Source: Lichtheimia corymbifera B2541 (Eukaryota > Mucoromycota > Mucoromycetes > Mucorales > Lichtheimiaceae). Taken from it: a DNA stretch of 64,000 nt. The notes beneath the pieces were generated by a model. The model was given only the letters and a program-made list of their open reading frames with translations. It was not told the origin of the DNA and did not search any database. The stretch lies in the NCBI GenBank assembly GCA_000697475.1, contig JNEU01001112.1, positions 62,001 through 126,000 on the forward strand, written 5' to 3'. Both the position numbers and the translations under genes were made by a program. This document shows, one piece after another, positions 25,198-37,232 of this stretch (position 1 is the stretch's first letter; every line of letters starts with the position of its first letter).

Positions 25198-26752
25198 TTA
25201 TATACTTCTCCTTCGTGGTGGATACGACTTTCTTCGATTGTTGTTGTTATCCGGTGAAGGGGAATATGATGCATACTGTTTGAAAGGTGGTGGTATATAC
25301 ATGGGTGGAGCAGTACGATCATAACTCTCGCTTATACGTTCCAATTCCGGTGTCGGGAGTGTTGATGTGGGTGAAAAGTCAAATCGTTGCAATTCATCGT
25401 ACGGACTATCGCATAGTGAATGTGACGAGTATTCTGAACCGAGAATAGCTGAAATGCCAGAAGGATCGGAAAGAAAGGATGAAGGCGTGTGGTGAGGGCT
25501 ACAAGGTGCTGAAGATGCATAATTGCTCATTGGTGGACCAGAGGCAGCATACCCATTTGGATCAATACGAGAACCGCATAACTTGCATCGAGGAGGTACA
25601 CGGATCTTGGGTTCTCCTTGTATGGTTTGTGGCCGTGCAGATCGAAGACTACGATGATCACCATCACGATCAATTGATTCACCATATTCCACATCATCCA
25701 CCTCGGAATGCGATACGCGTCGGTTCAATAACATCAATCTCATATCCTGCACCACTCGCGTCAAATCAACATCGTAGCCGATCAATAGTAGCACCAGTGA
25801 GTTGATTACAGGCCATAGCACCATGATTGCATAATGTCCTTCACGCTAGTAATATGGAGCGTAAGCTTTTACACGTAACTCCAGCACCCATCCAGCAAAC
25901 ATATAACTTACCATGAGGATAAACAAAGCTGACAACAAATTGACACCGGTCAACACGGTAGTGCGGATCACATTCTGAGCAAGAAATACAATGTATGTGC
26001 TGGTATTGACCTCCACAAACGATCGTCGTAACCGTGAAACGTGCTTTGACAGCATGTATCCAATCATGACAGTAACATACGCGTCAACTAGGGTGTCGTA
26101 AAAGGTGTATACAGGTCCCCACTACATACCCAAAAAATGCTGTATGAGAAGCGAGACAATAAACTACAAGTGGTGTTTGATTGGATACTTGCATATGCGC
26201 TTTCTTGGTAACGACACATCCCTCGAGGACCTCTGACATAGCTAAGCATAGAGATATCGACCACTCCAATGCCCAGGCGAACGACGATGATCATAATATG
26301 AAAAATCTTGGATGCGGTATTCCACTCGTGCGGGAAGATGGCGCGTACTCGCAACAACAGCACCGCATTGCCTGACAACATGCCAAAATGGAAGAAGAAA
26401 TCAGCTGCACGTATCACAGCAATACAATCACTAATAAGACTATAAGCTAGATATTAATATCTCATACTCTGGCATACCCGTATACACATACATACTTTGT
26501 GCCAAGGACTGAAAAAAGAACCCCTTTGATAAAGAAGCTGATACCCAAGGATAACTTGCATACACGCACCCAAGTATGTTCAGCATCGATTTTCCGGATG
26601 ACACAGCGATAGGCCAGCTGTATTGCATACGCCATGACCACGCCATACCATGATAGAATGGCTACCTGACCAGGCTCGACAGGATACGGTGTTGACGACG
26701 TTGACGGTGATACCGGATGCGGTTCAGTGATTAAGGCATGGGATCCCGCCAT
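25198..26752 (-). CDS. Seven-transmembrane protein, receptor-like, fungal
   Basis: Four exons: 26752-26496, 26430-26193, 26121-25912, 25845-25198; 450 residues. A short S/T/P-rich N-terminus (about 35 residues) is followed by seven hydrophobic segments, roughly starting at I-L-S-W-Y-G-V, L-S-L-G-I-S-F-F, A-D-F-F-F-H-F-G, I-F-H-I-M-I-I-V, Y-W-G-P-V-Y-T-F, F-L-A-Q-N-V-I-R and M-V-L-W-P-V-I-N. The tail of about 190 residues is S/P/R rich and holds a C-K-L-C pair and long S-P-D-N-N-N-N runs. The number of helices and the tail recall fungal G-protein-coupled receptors, but I see no diagnostic motif of a named class; the function is unknown. The second intron begins GCAAGT (GC-AG). No other splice choice in this interval keeps the frame: reading through meets a stop, and GT donors give the wrong phase. 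Confidence 0.8.
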
Positions 26753-27677
26753 TTGCTTTGCTGCCTGGTCCCTTGTGCATTTGCAAGTAAAAAGTGAAAG
26801 AGCAGAGTCGATCTGATGTGGTAATCAATAGGCTGTAGCTTCCCAACGCGAGTATATCGAGTACGTGTGTAAATGGGGGAAGAAACGGAAAACCTTATTC
26901 CCTTGCTGAAATCCTGGGTAATTCCCGACATGAAAGCATTGTGCATTGCAGCTGAAATTCCCCCCGCTACATGGATCCATCCGTACATCAACCCTTGCAG
27001 AAACTTATACATTTGAGACATGGCGTATTTTACAAGGGGTTTTGTCTAGCTATAGAAAATCTTTTATATATCACCTCGTATACATAAGAATAAATCCGTA
27101 TATAGATAGAATAGAGCTTAGATTATGCAAGTCCGTTATAGGTATTCGACTACAAGCGGGTGTAGTAGTTTATCCTGCATTCCTCTAACTGTCAATCCAC
27201 CGCACGCTGAAAATTCCAATCATGCACTCACTCATACTTGGAAAGTCTGTGGGCCGATTAGTCTTTTTTCCATCATAGGAGAACATTGTTCCTCACCCCC
27301 ACCCGATTGGCGCAAATGGTCATATGGCCAATGGGCATGCGTGTTAATATTAGTAAACTCAGTTGCATGAATTAAAGTACATGTTTATATAACTTTTGAG
27401 AAATGACGAGTATACACAAGCTGATCGATGTCTGTACTATATTATTGCTACGATCAGCGTATAGGACCCCCTTTAAATTAAAAACTGATCGGAAGAGTTC
27501 AGGGATGATGATGCACACCGCCTCATGCTGCATCACATATTTGCCACCAGCAACAAACATTGCCGCCGCCGTTTAAAGTTCGATATACGTTTCAGGATAG
27601 GATGAGTTGTCGAATTATTGTCGATGAATAATGGGGCAATGTCCCTGCATAATTCAGCATTGTTGTTGTTGCTGCTG
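26753..27677. other. Intergenic, no gene seen
   Basis: Upstream region of the seven-helix gene and downstream of the F-box gene. A CT/AG-poor, A/T-rich stretch with no supported feature. Confidence 0.5.
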
Positions 27678-28865
27678 CTACAGGTAGTTTTGTGCTTTTT
27701 GTTGTTGATGTCGAGCTTCCCATGCATTTGCTGCATTTTCTTGCTGTTCGCACATGGTAACCAGCACATGACGTTGATTCTGGAGCCAATGGATAAGGTT
27801 CCAATCATTAATGCGATGGCACTCTTTGATCTCTAAAACCGAAAGATTGGGACAATATTGAATGCATGCACGAAGACTGGCATTTGAAATCCGAGGACAG
27901 CTGTTGACAGATATACGTTCAAGATGATGATGACGTGCATGAACAAGTATACGCATACACTCGTCGTCAATATCACAGCCTGCCAGACCCAGGACAGATA
28001 CTTGGGTATGGAGGGCAATCAGCCTTATGGATTTTATGGATATACGATCACGGTCACGTACACGACCCACATTCAAATGTCGTAGGTATTGGCAGTGCAT
28101 GGCTACCTCAGCAATAGCCCTATCGGAAATACGACCACAAGCACGTACATCCAAATGTTGTAATCTTGGGCATTGTTGTGCAGCTTGGATAATCACATCG
28201 TCGTTGATGCGATAGCACCCAGCAAGTGATAAATGCGTCAGTTGTCCGTGCGCAAAGAATGGTACCACAGCATGATTTTGGAGATGATCGCATATGTATA
28301 AATCCAATTGCTCCACACGAGTAGCGAAAGGGGCAATGCATTCAAGATGCTGATTGATTGTATCACTCTTGATCTTGCGTAATGATATTGAGCGTACTGA
28401 TTTGCGATAAAAGTTGAGTAGTTGCTGTTGTAGTTGGATTGTCAAGTCGTTGCTTTTTTTCTTCATCCCATCAGCTGAAGTAGGTACCCGCATCAAGTAT
28501 TCGAGACAATTGCTTAATACACTTTTTCGTGCAAGTTGCATCTTCTTTTTATCGTCTACATCGTCATCATCGTTGGTGTCATTATTGTTGCTGTCATCTT
28601 GTTGTTGTTGGATATCAGCCATTGTTTTTATAAATCGGCCTAGTAAAGGTTCACACGGCTTGTCGAATACCAAATCACGCCATGCAATGGTTGCTGCACA
28701 ATCGTGCCATAGACGATTGACGAGTAAGCATGGTAGCAGAGGGATGAATGTGTTGCGGATGTTTTTGTTGCCATCATTGTCTATGGCAACCATGTGTTCC
28801 ATGATAAGACTGACAAGTTCTGGGATGCATAGCACAGGATGATGGTGGATGTTGGTGTCTGTCAT
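27678..28865 (-). CDS. F-box / leucine-rich-repeat protein, likely SCF substrate receptor
   Basis: Single exon, 395 residues from the ATG at 28865; an ATG 14 codons upstream also lies in frame. The N-terminus fits a degenerate F-box (L-C-I-P-E-L-V-S-L-I-M then C-L-L-V-N-R-L-W-H-D-C-A). A D/N/Q-rich linker follows at about residues 85-110. From about residue 170 come LRRs of the cysteine-containing type: L-T-H-L-S-L-A-G-C-Y-R-I, L-Q-H-L-D-V-R-A-C-G-R-I-S, L-R-H-L-N-V-G, L-E-R-I-S-V-N-S-C-P-R-I-S, L-S-V-L-E-I-K-E-C. Such proteins link Skp1-cullin ubiquitin ligases to targets bound by the LRR solenoid. The target is unknown. It lacks introns, unlike every other gene modelled in full here. Confidence 0.85.
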   Translation of the reverse strand: MTDTNIHHHPVLCIPELVSLIMEHMVAIDNDGNKNIRNTFIPLLPCLLVNRLWHDCAATIAWRDLVFDKPCEPLLGRFIKTMADIQQQQDDSNNNDTNDDDDVDDKKKMQLARKSVLSNCLEYLMRVPTSADGMKKKSNDLTIQLQQQLLNFYRKSVRSISLRKIKSDTINQHLECIAPFATRVEQLDLYICDHLQNHAVVPFFAHGQLTHLSLAGCYRINDDVIIQAAQQCPRLQHLDVRACGRISDRAIAEVAMHCQYLRHLNVGRVRDRDRISIKSIRLIALHTQVSVLGLAGCDIDDECMRILVHARHHHLERISVNSCPRISNASLRACIQYCPNLSVLEIKECHRINDWNLIHWLQNQRHVLVTMCEQQENAANAWEARHQQQKAQNYL

Positions 28866-30671
28866 TATACAAATGAGAAAAAGAGAGAGATGGCATTCTT
28901 GTCTCAAGGACTTTTCATATTCTTTCTTTGCTGGCTGACTCGTTGTTTATCACTTTGGGTGTGCGTTGATGCCCCTTCACCCCTTCATTCCCCCTTTGTG
29001 CGATATGCTTTACATATTCCATCCAGCGTTCCTCATCACACTATTCAATTCATCCATTGTATAGGAACGTTGTTCTCTTTTCAGGTAATAGTGATACTAC
29101 TACCCCAGGTCACATTTACACCTCCCCTCTCCTCTATCAGGAATGCTTGTCCGTGCGATCCTTGCTCTTGACGACCCTCCTTTTTCCCACCACCACCACC
29201 ACCACCACCACCACAAAGCTTTCTTTTACGTTCCATTATCACCATTACTCTTTTTCAGTTCTCAAAGCAGTTATTGTGTCCCAACGAATCAGCAACATGG
29301 CGTCTTTTTTATTTCCAATGCTGTCCACGATTTCACTTCTATTTGATAAAACTCATCAAGTCCCCAGTATTGGCACCTGAAATTGCAAGCATGTCCGTAT
29401 TCGAAAGCTGAATGAAGACCTCATGTTGGGTGTCGATTGTATGTTCAAGTTGGGCAATGTGCAGCAACCGGCTACTCGGAAAGTGGGATGTCATACCAGG
29501 TGCACGGTTACACCAGGTGTCGTACCATCATCGTCATGCACACGAAGAGAGCTGTCAACACGACATATGAGTCAACAGCGACTGGCATATTCATCAAGAG
29601 AAGAACTACGTAATAAGATGCTAAGCCAATGCTATCAATCCGAAGGAGGTCGTTGGGCGAGGATCGTCAGCTTCAGCAATGACACAATGAAATGCTGCTG
29701 TGTTTTTACTTGTTTGGTAAGCGCGTGGACAAGAAACAAGGGGTTGCTCAAGTGCAGCATATGCTATAACAGAAAAACTAAGCCTTTACATATCCTTTCT
29801 AGGTATCCATGTGGACCCATTGATGTCAAGAATCGTACTTTCCTATGGATGTGATCAGGCGGGACCTGTCGGATAAGGAATCGGAAGACGCAATACCAGC
29901 CTTGGATCCATGTACAATAGCCCCATGATAGAGAGACAATTGACTTCCGAATATATGTTTGGTGACTTTTGTAACCACTTTCACAACCAATGGATACGCG
30001 CACATGACCTGGGAAGGATTGAAGGTGTCGGGCTATCAATGTTATGTATGTGTGTATATGCATGTCGAAACATGTTCGTTTCACCAGTGATCCATGTATG
30101 TAAAAGCTTGGAACTGATGATGAGCGATTATTGGGTAGATCATCTGTTGTCGCTGAGAGAGAAAGTGTGTATGTTTACATTGGTATTCAATTACGTTTAA
30201 TTCTTCTGTGCCACCCAATCCTGTTATCTCTTTCATATATACTATCCTTGTGATAATGCAAAATCTATCAATAAAGACACCAAAGAGGAGCTGATGATAA
30301 TGCACATGCACATGCATGGCGAAGAGCGATGGACAAGACGCATTGAAAAGTGTGGCTACATCAAGAGGAGAATCAATAGTGATAAAAGTTGTGTGGATGC
30401 ACCTAATGCAAGAACAAGCCAAATTAAGCAATGGTGTGATGTACCGATGAAAAAAAAGAGAATAGGTTGGTTGTAACCCTCCAAAAGAGTGATCATGTTA
30501 CCACAGACAACTTTGGACTGAGCTTATAAACCTTGTGTTGGGAATGACGTTCCTGCACAGTGATCATTCAATTTCTGTGTCCAGTAAGAAACAATCAGCA
30601 AACCTTCTTTTTTCCTTTTGCTTCTCTCTCTCTTTTTTGCTCGCTTGTCTTTTCCACTCCAGGATAGTAAC
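28866..30671. other. Intergenic, no supported gene
   Basis: 1.8 kb between the divergently oriented F-box and first SWIRM genes. The largest open frame (29423-29854, +) has no domain features, and I do not support it as a gene. A CT-rich stretch precedes the SWIRM gene ATG (30600-30660). Confidence 0.45.
29188..29214 (+). repeat. (CAC)9 microsatellite
   Basis: Nine uninterrupted CAC triplets in intergenic DNA. Confidence 0.95.
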
Positions 30672-31930
30672 ATGGATTCAACATCATCTTCACGCGATAC
30701 CCTGCCATCTTGCCTTCAAATCCAAACCCTGTGTAAGATCAATGATCCTCCTTCGTCCTTATCATATTCTCCCCCTACTTCACCATCATCATCTACACTG
30801 CCTTCATTACCTGCAATGCTTTCTTCACCACCTCCTACACCCACTTCAATGGAACAAGATCACACCGCTGCTGCTTTTCTTCCTCCGTATCAAAAAGTCC
30901 CTGGTGATAAAAAACCTATTCCTCCTCCTTCCGGAATCACTAGCAGAAAGCAATTCATCCATGCTTATGCTCGTATGGCACCCTATCTGCGCCCTACTCA
31001 TTCTTGTCTCTTTGGGAAAAGACACGACCTGTCGCAAATTGGATCCGCTCTTTTATCCAGGCACACCGACAATCACAATGATCAAGATAATGGCGGTCTA
31101 ATTACACCACCCTCACCACCTTATACCACCTTAATCCTTGATCGATCTGTTAAAAGACCTAGTAGATCATTGAGTTGTGATTGGGAGCATAGAAGAAGAT
31201 GTCACTCTCCCCATGACATTGCCGATCCACCGAAAAAGAGCTCATCCACCACAAAAACAGGCAGTGCTCGTGACATGTCGCACAAGGATATCCCACCGAG
31301 CCCGTTAGTGTCCCACAAAAAGAAGGTGATTGGCGAAGCTCCTATCAAAACGACGACATCAACACGGCGTCCATCTTCGAATCGGCCTGCAACCAGTAGC
31401 AACAGCAATGCAAATGGAGGTGAATTGCGTATCAAGGGTCTTACATTGCATCCGGCCTATACGTTTGACACATTGAATATTGATAATGACGATCATGATT
31501 TTTTCCCTTCCGATTGGGTGCCCAATCCAGTGTCCCTAGACCAGGTCCCAGTAGACGTTTCATGGAAGGGTAAGATATACATGCATTCCCCACTTTTACG
31601 ATGGGATCAATTCAACGAGCTATGTTGCTAGGACAACCAATGCCCCCTGATGATCATCAACCCTACTTGAATCGCTTACATCCTCAAGAAGTGAAGATCA
31701 TTTCACATATGAGGATGACACCCGCTGTTTATCTTCGATGCAAACGAGCCATAATCATGGCTGCTCGGGAATTCACTTTGCACCACCAAGAATTTCGCAA
31801 GTCGGATGCACAAAAAGTGTGTCGCATCGACGTGAACAAGAGCAGTAGGCTATGGGCTCTCTTTCATGCGTACAATTGGCTGTCGCCTCATCATCCCACT
31901 GCTGCAACGACGACATCCCAGAAAGATTGA
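30672..31930 (+). CDS. SWIRM-domain protein (FUN19/Laf type), copy A
   Basis: Two exons, 30672-31569 and 31632-31930; 398 residues. The first 300 residues are low complexity (S/P/T rich with patches of basic residues). After the intron comes a C-terminal SWIRM domain: L-H-P-Q-E-V-K-I, Y-L-R-C-K-R-A-I-I-M-A-A, then F-R-K-S-D-A-Q-K-V-C-R-I-D-V-N-K and L-W-A-L-F. SWIRM is a small helical DNA/histone-binding fold found in chromatin proteins. Fungal proteins with only this domain at the C-terminus are FUN19/YOR338W in yeast and Laf1/Laf2 in fission yeast, which associate with a histone deacetylase complex. That link for this gene is inference. The paralog at 37.2 kb has the same layout and intron site. 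Confidence 0.9.
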
Positions 31931-33136
31931 GCTTCTCTCTTTCTTTTAAACGTTCTTTATATTCTATTTTAATTATCATGCGTGTGTATATATTCAAATT
32001 TTTATGCCTCCTCTTTCTTCCTCATATCATGCATATACCATCAGTAGTGATAAAGAATCTACGCAAGGATAATGGATCCTCGCTTTATATATGATGACAT
32101 TAGTAATCTACGATAATACATGATATATATATCCACCCAGATGCATACGTGCATGCATCGCTGTTTTCTTTGTGTGTGGTTGTGTAAGAGAGAGAAATGC
32201 ATTCTGACGTGCTCCGTTTTAAAACAAGAAAAAAAAAACGGGCTCATGAATGAATGAGCAAAAGTCGATCTCCCATACTATATCTCTCTTATTGCCGAAT
32301 TATTTCACCAACCACAACCCTGATACAGATGCCCAACGTTTCACATTGTGTGCCCATCTAAGGTATCAGTGACCTTTCAATTCAAATAGAGACTCACACG
32401 TGTACATAACATTTTCATCATCACCCAATTCTAGCTGATCATCCAGTATTTGTGTATGCGTGTGTGTGTATAGCTTTGTTCCCACGAGAACGACGCTCGT
32501 GCATATAAACGACAGAAATACTGAAAGCGGAATACATCATCACATCATGTATGTCATTTACTCCGCCAAGATTATTACCGCCTGATGCGTGACCCGCCAC
32601 ATAACAGGGCCGTGATCTAATTCATCCATGTAGATGTTACTATGCTTTATATGCAATTCAGGAAGAAATAGACAAAAGAAGCGACGTAGGCATGAGTGAT
32701 ATGCAATTGAAAGCATTAAATTACACTTTAGGAACCACTAATCCATATACGACGAGCTGCGTTGTAATACTGCAATACAGTTTAATACACCATGATAGCA
32801 TAAAATATAGATTGGGGGATGCTAGATTCTGCATGGTCCACTTGCGCGGGAAGGCAGTAACGTAATTCTTCTCAGTCAGCAAGAGATGATATTGTAGAAT
32901 GAATTGGGCTATTATATCAAAGTATGAAATCATAAGACTACTAAAACGACAATGAATTAGAGGGTCATTGTGTACATAAAGTCATTATTACTTCTCTAGT
33001 GTGCGATCCACAAGCTCAATTGGTTGTATGCATGGATGCTTTAAGCGGTCACTTGTAAAAGTACAAAGGAGTGAGACCGCTGGTCTCCGCCAGCTCAGTC
33101 GCAGCCCGCACTTTTCTTCCCTTTATTTTTGCAACT
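31931..33136. other. Intergenic, no gene seen
   Basis: 3' flank of SWIRM copy A and promoter side of SVF1. Contains short GT/AC runs (about 32170, 32460). No supported gene. Confidence 0.5.
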
Positions 33137-34468
33137 ATGGCATCTTGGTGTAAGTATTCCGCATGGGAGGCAATGTGCAAGTTACTGTTAGCAACAGGCA
33201 ACTTACGCGTGTTGCATACTAGTTTCTCAGTTATCTAGCACCGTCTCCAATGTTACCGGCTTGGGCACCACCGTCGAGTCTGTTCGCACTGTCGCTGACA
33301 CGGTCAAGGACGGCCAGTACTATACCAAGTTAGATGAGCACGATCTCGAGTGGACATGTGCTTCCGGATCTTCCACAGAGAACCAAGTCTTTTATGTTAC
33401 CACTAAGACGGGAGGATTTGCTTTTGTGCAGCTTATTTATTCGAGCATTGGGTATGTATATTGGTGGCGTATTGGGTTGGTGGCAATAGTGGATGCGTGT
33501 TTGTTTGATGTATTACCCGAAACCCTGAGCTGACATGATGCGCAATTAGTATCTGGAACCCCACAATCTCGTTTACGTGTCGCTTCTATGATCCTGGCAA
33601 TGGTGTCAACACCTTCAAGAACATCAACCAAGCATACCAATTTGAGTTGTCTGAAGATCGTCAAAGCGTCAAAACCGAGTTCTTCAATATCACTTTGGAT
33701 CCTACACGAACGACTTACAAGGTGCAAATCACTCATCCTGAACTTGTTGTGTCGCTGGATTTCAAGCGTGTGGGTGATGGATTCAAGGTGGGCGAAGGTA
33801 AAACATATCTTGGAGGTGGCGACCAAAGCACGGCTGCTGGCTATGTGTCACACAAGTTCTGGCCTCGTGCAGAAGCCAAAGGCACATTCATCATTGACAA
33901 GACGTTACACGAGGTGGATGGTGATGGCATGTTTATCCATGCAATCCAAGGCATGCAACCACAGCTGATCGCATCAAACTGGAACTTTTGCAACTTTCAA
34001 TCGCCCGATGGTACATCTTTGTCGATGATGCAATTCCAGACCACTAAGCAATATGGCGCTGTCAATATCAACCAAGGATCCGTTGTTCTCAATGGCAAAC
34101 TCATCACCGTCTCAGTTGACAATCACGTCGAGCTCCTTGATCTCCAGCATGACGCAGATACTGATTATCAAATCCCACAAAAGATCAAGCTCTCGTGGAA
34201 AGGAAAGACGATCAAGGAAGAGGGCAAAGAGGATGAAGTCAAGGATGTTTCCGTTGTCATGGTCGTCAGCGTCAAGAACCTCATCGACAAGATCGATATT
34301 CTTAACGAGATCCCATGGTTCCTTAAGAAACTTGTCCAGCGATTCGTCGTCAAGCCATACATTTACCAGTGGCTCGATAAGGCTACTGCTGAGATCACTG
34401 TCGGTGACGAAAAGGTCGAGGTCGAGGGCCAATGCTTCCAAGAGCTTGTCTTTGTTTCCGGTTTCTAG
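33137..34468 (+). CDS. SVF1: Survival factor SVF1, lipid-binding protein
   Basis: Three exons: 33137-33149, 33223-33451, 33550-34468; 386 residues, close to the fission-yeast length. The N-terminus (M-A-S-W-F-S-Q-L-S-S then V-E-S-V-R-T-V-A) can form an amphipathic helix. The family hallmarks follow: D-L-E-W-T-C-A-S-G-S-S-T-E-N-Q, Y-S-S-I-G-I-W-N-P, and the two lipocalin-like halves with F-W-P-R-A-E-A-K-G, H-A-I-Q-G-M-Q-P and A-S-N-W-N-F-C-N-F-Q. Yeast Svf1 promotes survival under oxidative and cold stress and has been reported to bind ceramides at the ER-Golgi interface, using its N-terminal helix for membrane contact. The first exon encodes only four and a third codons; the frame across it was checked. 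Confidence 0.95.
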
Positions 34469-37232
34469 ACTCTTTTCTCAATACACGCACGCATATACAC
34501 GCACACACACACCACAAATGCACACACAATCCACCCAAGTTTCATATACAACATCTATCTATCTTTCGTACCTTTGTTGTTATCCTTTTAGTTTCTTCTT
34601 CCACCTTTTGCATGTTACTATATCCTTGCACACATCACTCACAAGTCGTTATATTTCATGGAGTTGGCTGGGGATGCTCAATGGGCAGTATAAATGTAGA
34701 ATACCTTTTGGGAACGAGATCCCCCCAAAACCATTTAACTTGCTAATAAAATCATTTTCAATAATCTGTATTACAAAATGCATTACAATCTAACGCCTCA
34801 TCAGTAAGCAAGATGAAATCAACACATTTCTTCCTTAACTTGCATGACCCATATCAGTGGTACTACTCTATAGTGTCTCACGTTTGCTTGTCCAATGTCG
34901 GTTAGAGATTGCGTACAACGTGGCTTTATCTTTTCCTCCCTCTTCCTCTTCCTCCTCCTCCCTCTTCATGGATGCTTTCAACAACTTGAAAAAGCTGTGC
35001 CATATCTGCCCAAAGTCGGCTGACATTATGTAATGGATACGGGAAGGGAAAACAACAATGCTTCAAGGGATCATAAGGATGAATCATAAAAGTTAATAAA
35101 AGAAGCATGATCGCGTGGGTCCCGAAGCATGCATTTGACTTGGTTTAAAACCCAATTGTTGTTTTCGGTAGTGTGGTACACAACCACCATCTGTGTAATG
35201 TTGTGCGTCGTGTGTGTGTTTCCAGCCAGGTACGACGTCTCCCGCCACATGATCTACATCGCCAAAGCGTCATGTCAGAATCGATGGGCCTCACTTTTGC
35301 TTCAGCCACGGGAAAGGATTACACATGGAATGAGCCTATATACCTTATTTCTGCTGCTACCTCTGTTTTTTGGCTTGATGATGAATGGCTCTATTTCCCT
35401 CGGTCATTTTCATGGCGTGACACACATAAGATGAATAGTCGGTGGCACACAACATTCTCTCATGGTCATCACTGAATTCAAAATGATGACTTTGTATTAT
35501 GGATTACATTCCACAGCGACTGCTGTAGTATAGTATAATGATGATTGGTAATTGTAATCCATTGAATAGCAACCACGATTGCATGACAGGTGCCAAGAGT
35601 TCCAGACGTATTAATAAACGATTCGTTTGCTCTAAATGTTTCTCCTTGCATAAAAAAAGAATGGTGTGGTTGATGATGGTGCATATCGACCTTACCGAAA
35701 ATTTGGCGGTTAAATCGGCAGTGTCTCGCAATGGGGGTGCGGAGCCTCACATCTCATGCTCCATGTTTCGTACCCCAGTCTCTGTGTAGCCACCTTGCAG
35801 ATCCCAACAAGCAAAAGTTTGGGTGCGCCTATCTTTTGACACAGGAGCACTCGCTCACACATAAACCTCCCCTTTTTATCAACACACGGTATGCCAATTG
35901 TTTTTGAAAAGACTTGCCTGGTTCAGGCAACAGGTTTACAGCATATCAAAACAAAAACCTGGTATGCGACTTATTGCTTTTGAGCAATTATGTGTTTCAG
36001 CAGCAGCGCTTGATCAGCCGGTTTACCTAATCAAGCAAATGAGCCAAGCCCAATATATTCGCCGGTGATGTATTATGATTTTCTCTTGCACTCGTTCATC
36101 CTTTGGCCTAGATATGCCGGTTAGCCATTTAAGGGATTTATCTCATCATCATCCCTCATTTCGTTTTTAGAGTGCCACCAAACAACATCGAGGCTTTGGG
36201 CCAATCACATGGTGGCAACACATCCAGCTCAAACACGATACACTCAACACAGCAGAGGGAACGAGACTCAAAAATTATTGAGCAAGAATGATGCTGGGGA
36301 TGGGAATGATGATGATGATGTTGGATGCTATAGCCAAAAGGAAAGTCATTGGACTGCTAATCCACCCCCCTCTTTCATCGTTCCTCTTGCAACCCGTGAT
36401 GGGAATTATATGGAGAGAGAAACAACAGCAACAGCACCTCGGCCTTGGCATGCAGCAGAATGCTCATACCATGACAACATTGTGTATGGGGACATTCCAA
36501 AAGATAGCAGGCAGCAATATCTTTTGGTATGTAATATTGATGGACGATGACATATGCAGGCTAATTGGAATGAATTACTCTGATCTCTGTACCATACAAA
36601 CGAAAAAAATGGGCTGGTCCCATGAGAAACCAGTGCGTACGGGACACACAAAGGGAGTCGGGAGAGTAAAAATGAATGACTTATTGGTTAAAGCTAACGC
36701 CCGTTACACAAGGGCATTGGATCGACGTCGAAAAAAAGAGTTACTCCATTGATGTACCATCTGTTGCCTTTTTGAGCTTAGTGTGCTTGACCTGAAATCC
36801 ATGGTAATGGAAGCTTGTCTCGATATGTCCATCCACTCGTTTACATCTATAACACCCCCTTGTCTAGAAGAGAGATGATCGACACCATACGCCGAGAGAT
36901 AGGCTTCTTGCATATGTGACATTTGGTGCCTCACCATGTAATCAGCGATTACCCTTGACGAATGGCATGCGGAACAAAAAGATAGATGGCGGCCATGTGT
37001 CTAAGTTGTGCTTATAGGTGTGGACCGTAATCTAAATTTGGATTGGCATCAGGGAACATCCGCAGAGATTAGTAGTTATATGATGTGCCAAGCAAAAAAA
37101 AAAAAGGCTGCGGATAAAAAGAGTGGATAATAGGGCGTGACATGCCACAACGTTCTCCCTCTTTCTCTTCTTTCTCTCTTGTACTTTTCTTGCCATTCTC
37201 TCTCCGCTTTTCATTCTTCTCAGAAAATTATC
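34469..37232. other. Intergenic, no supported gene
   Basis: 2.8 kb gap between SVF1 and SWIRM copy B. It holds an AC-rich run (34480-34530), a small perfect hairpin TTGCCTG/CAGGCAA near 35922-35941 and several 60-150-codon frames (for example 36209-36752) with no recognisable domains. A CT-rich tract at 37150-37230 leads into the SWIRM gene. Confidence 0.45.

Noticed and set aside
29423..29854. 143-codon plus-strand frame
   Set aside because: No homology-like features, no promoter or leader pattern, cysteine-rich random-looking composition.
35922..35941. Small hairpin TTGCCTG/CAGGCAA as an RNA gene
   Set aside because: A 7-bp stem with a 3-4 base loop occurs by chance and has no further RNA-gene features.
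36209..36752. Overlapping 113- and 154-codon frames
   Set aside because: Met/His/Asp-rich runs derive from GATGAT-type sequence; two overlapping frames of similar length argue for chance.
37137..37232. Upstream ATG of SWIRM copy B
   Set aside because: The added residues are the translation of the CT-rich leader, and the 37233 ATG gives the same length as copy A.
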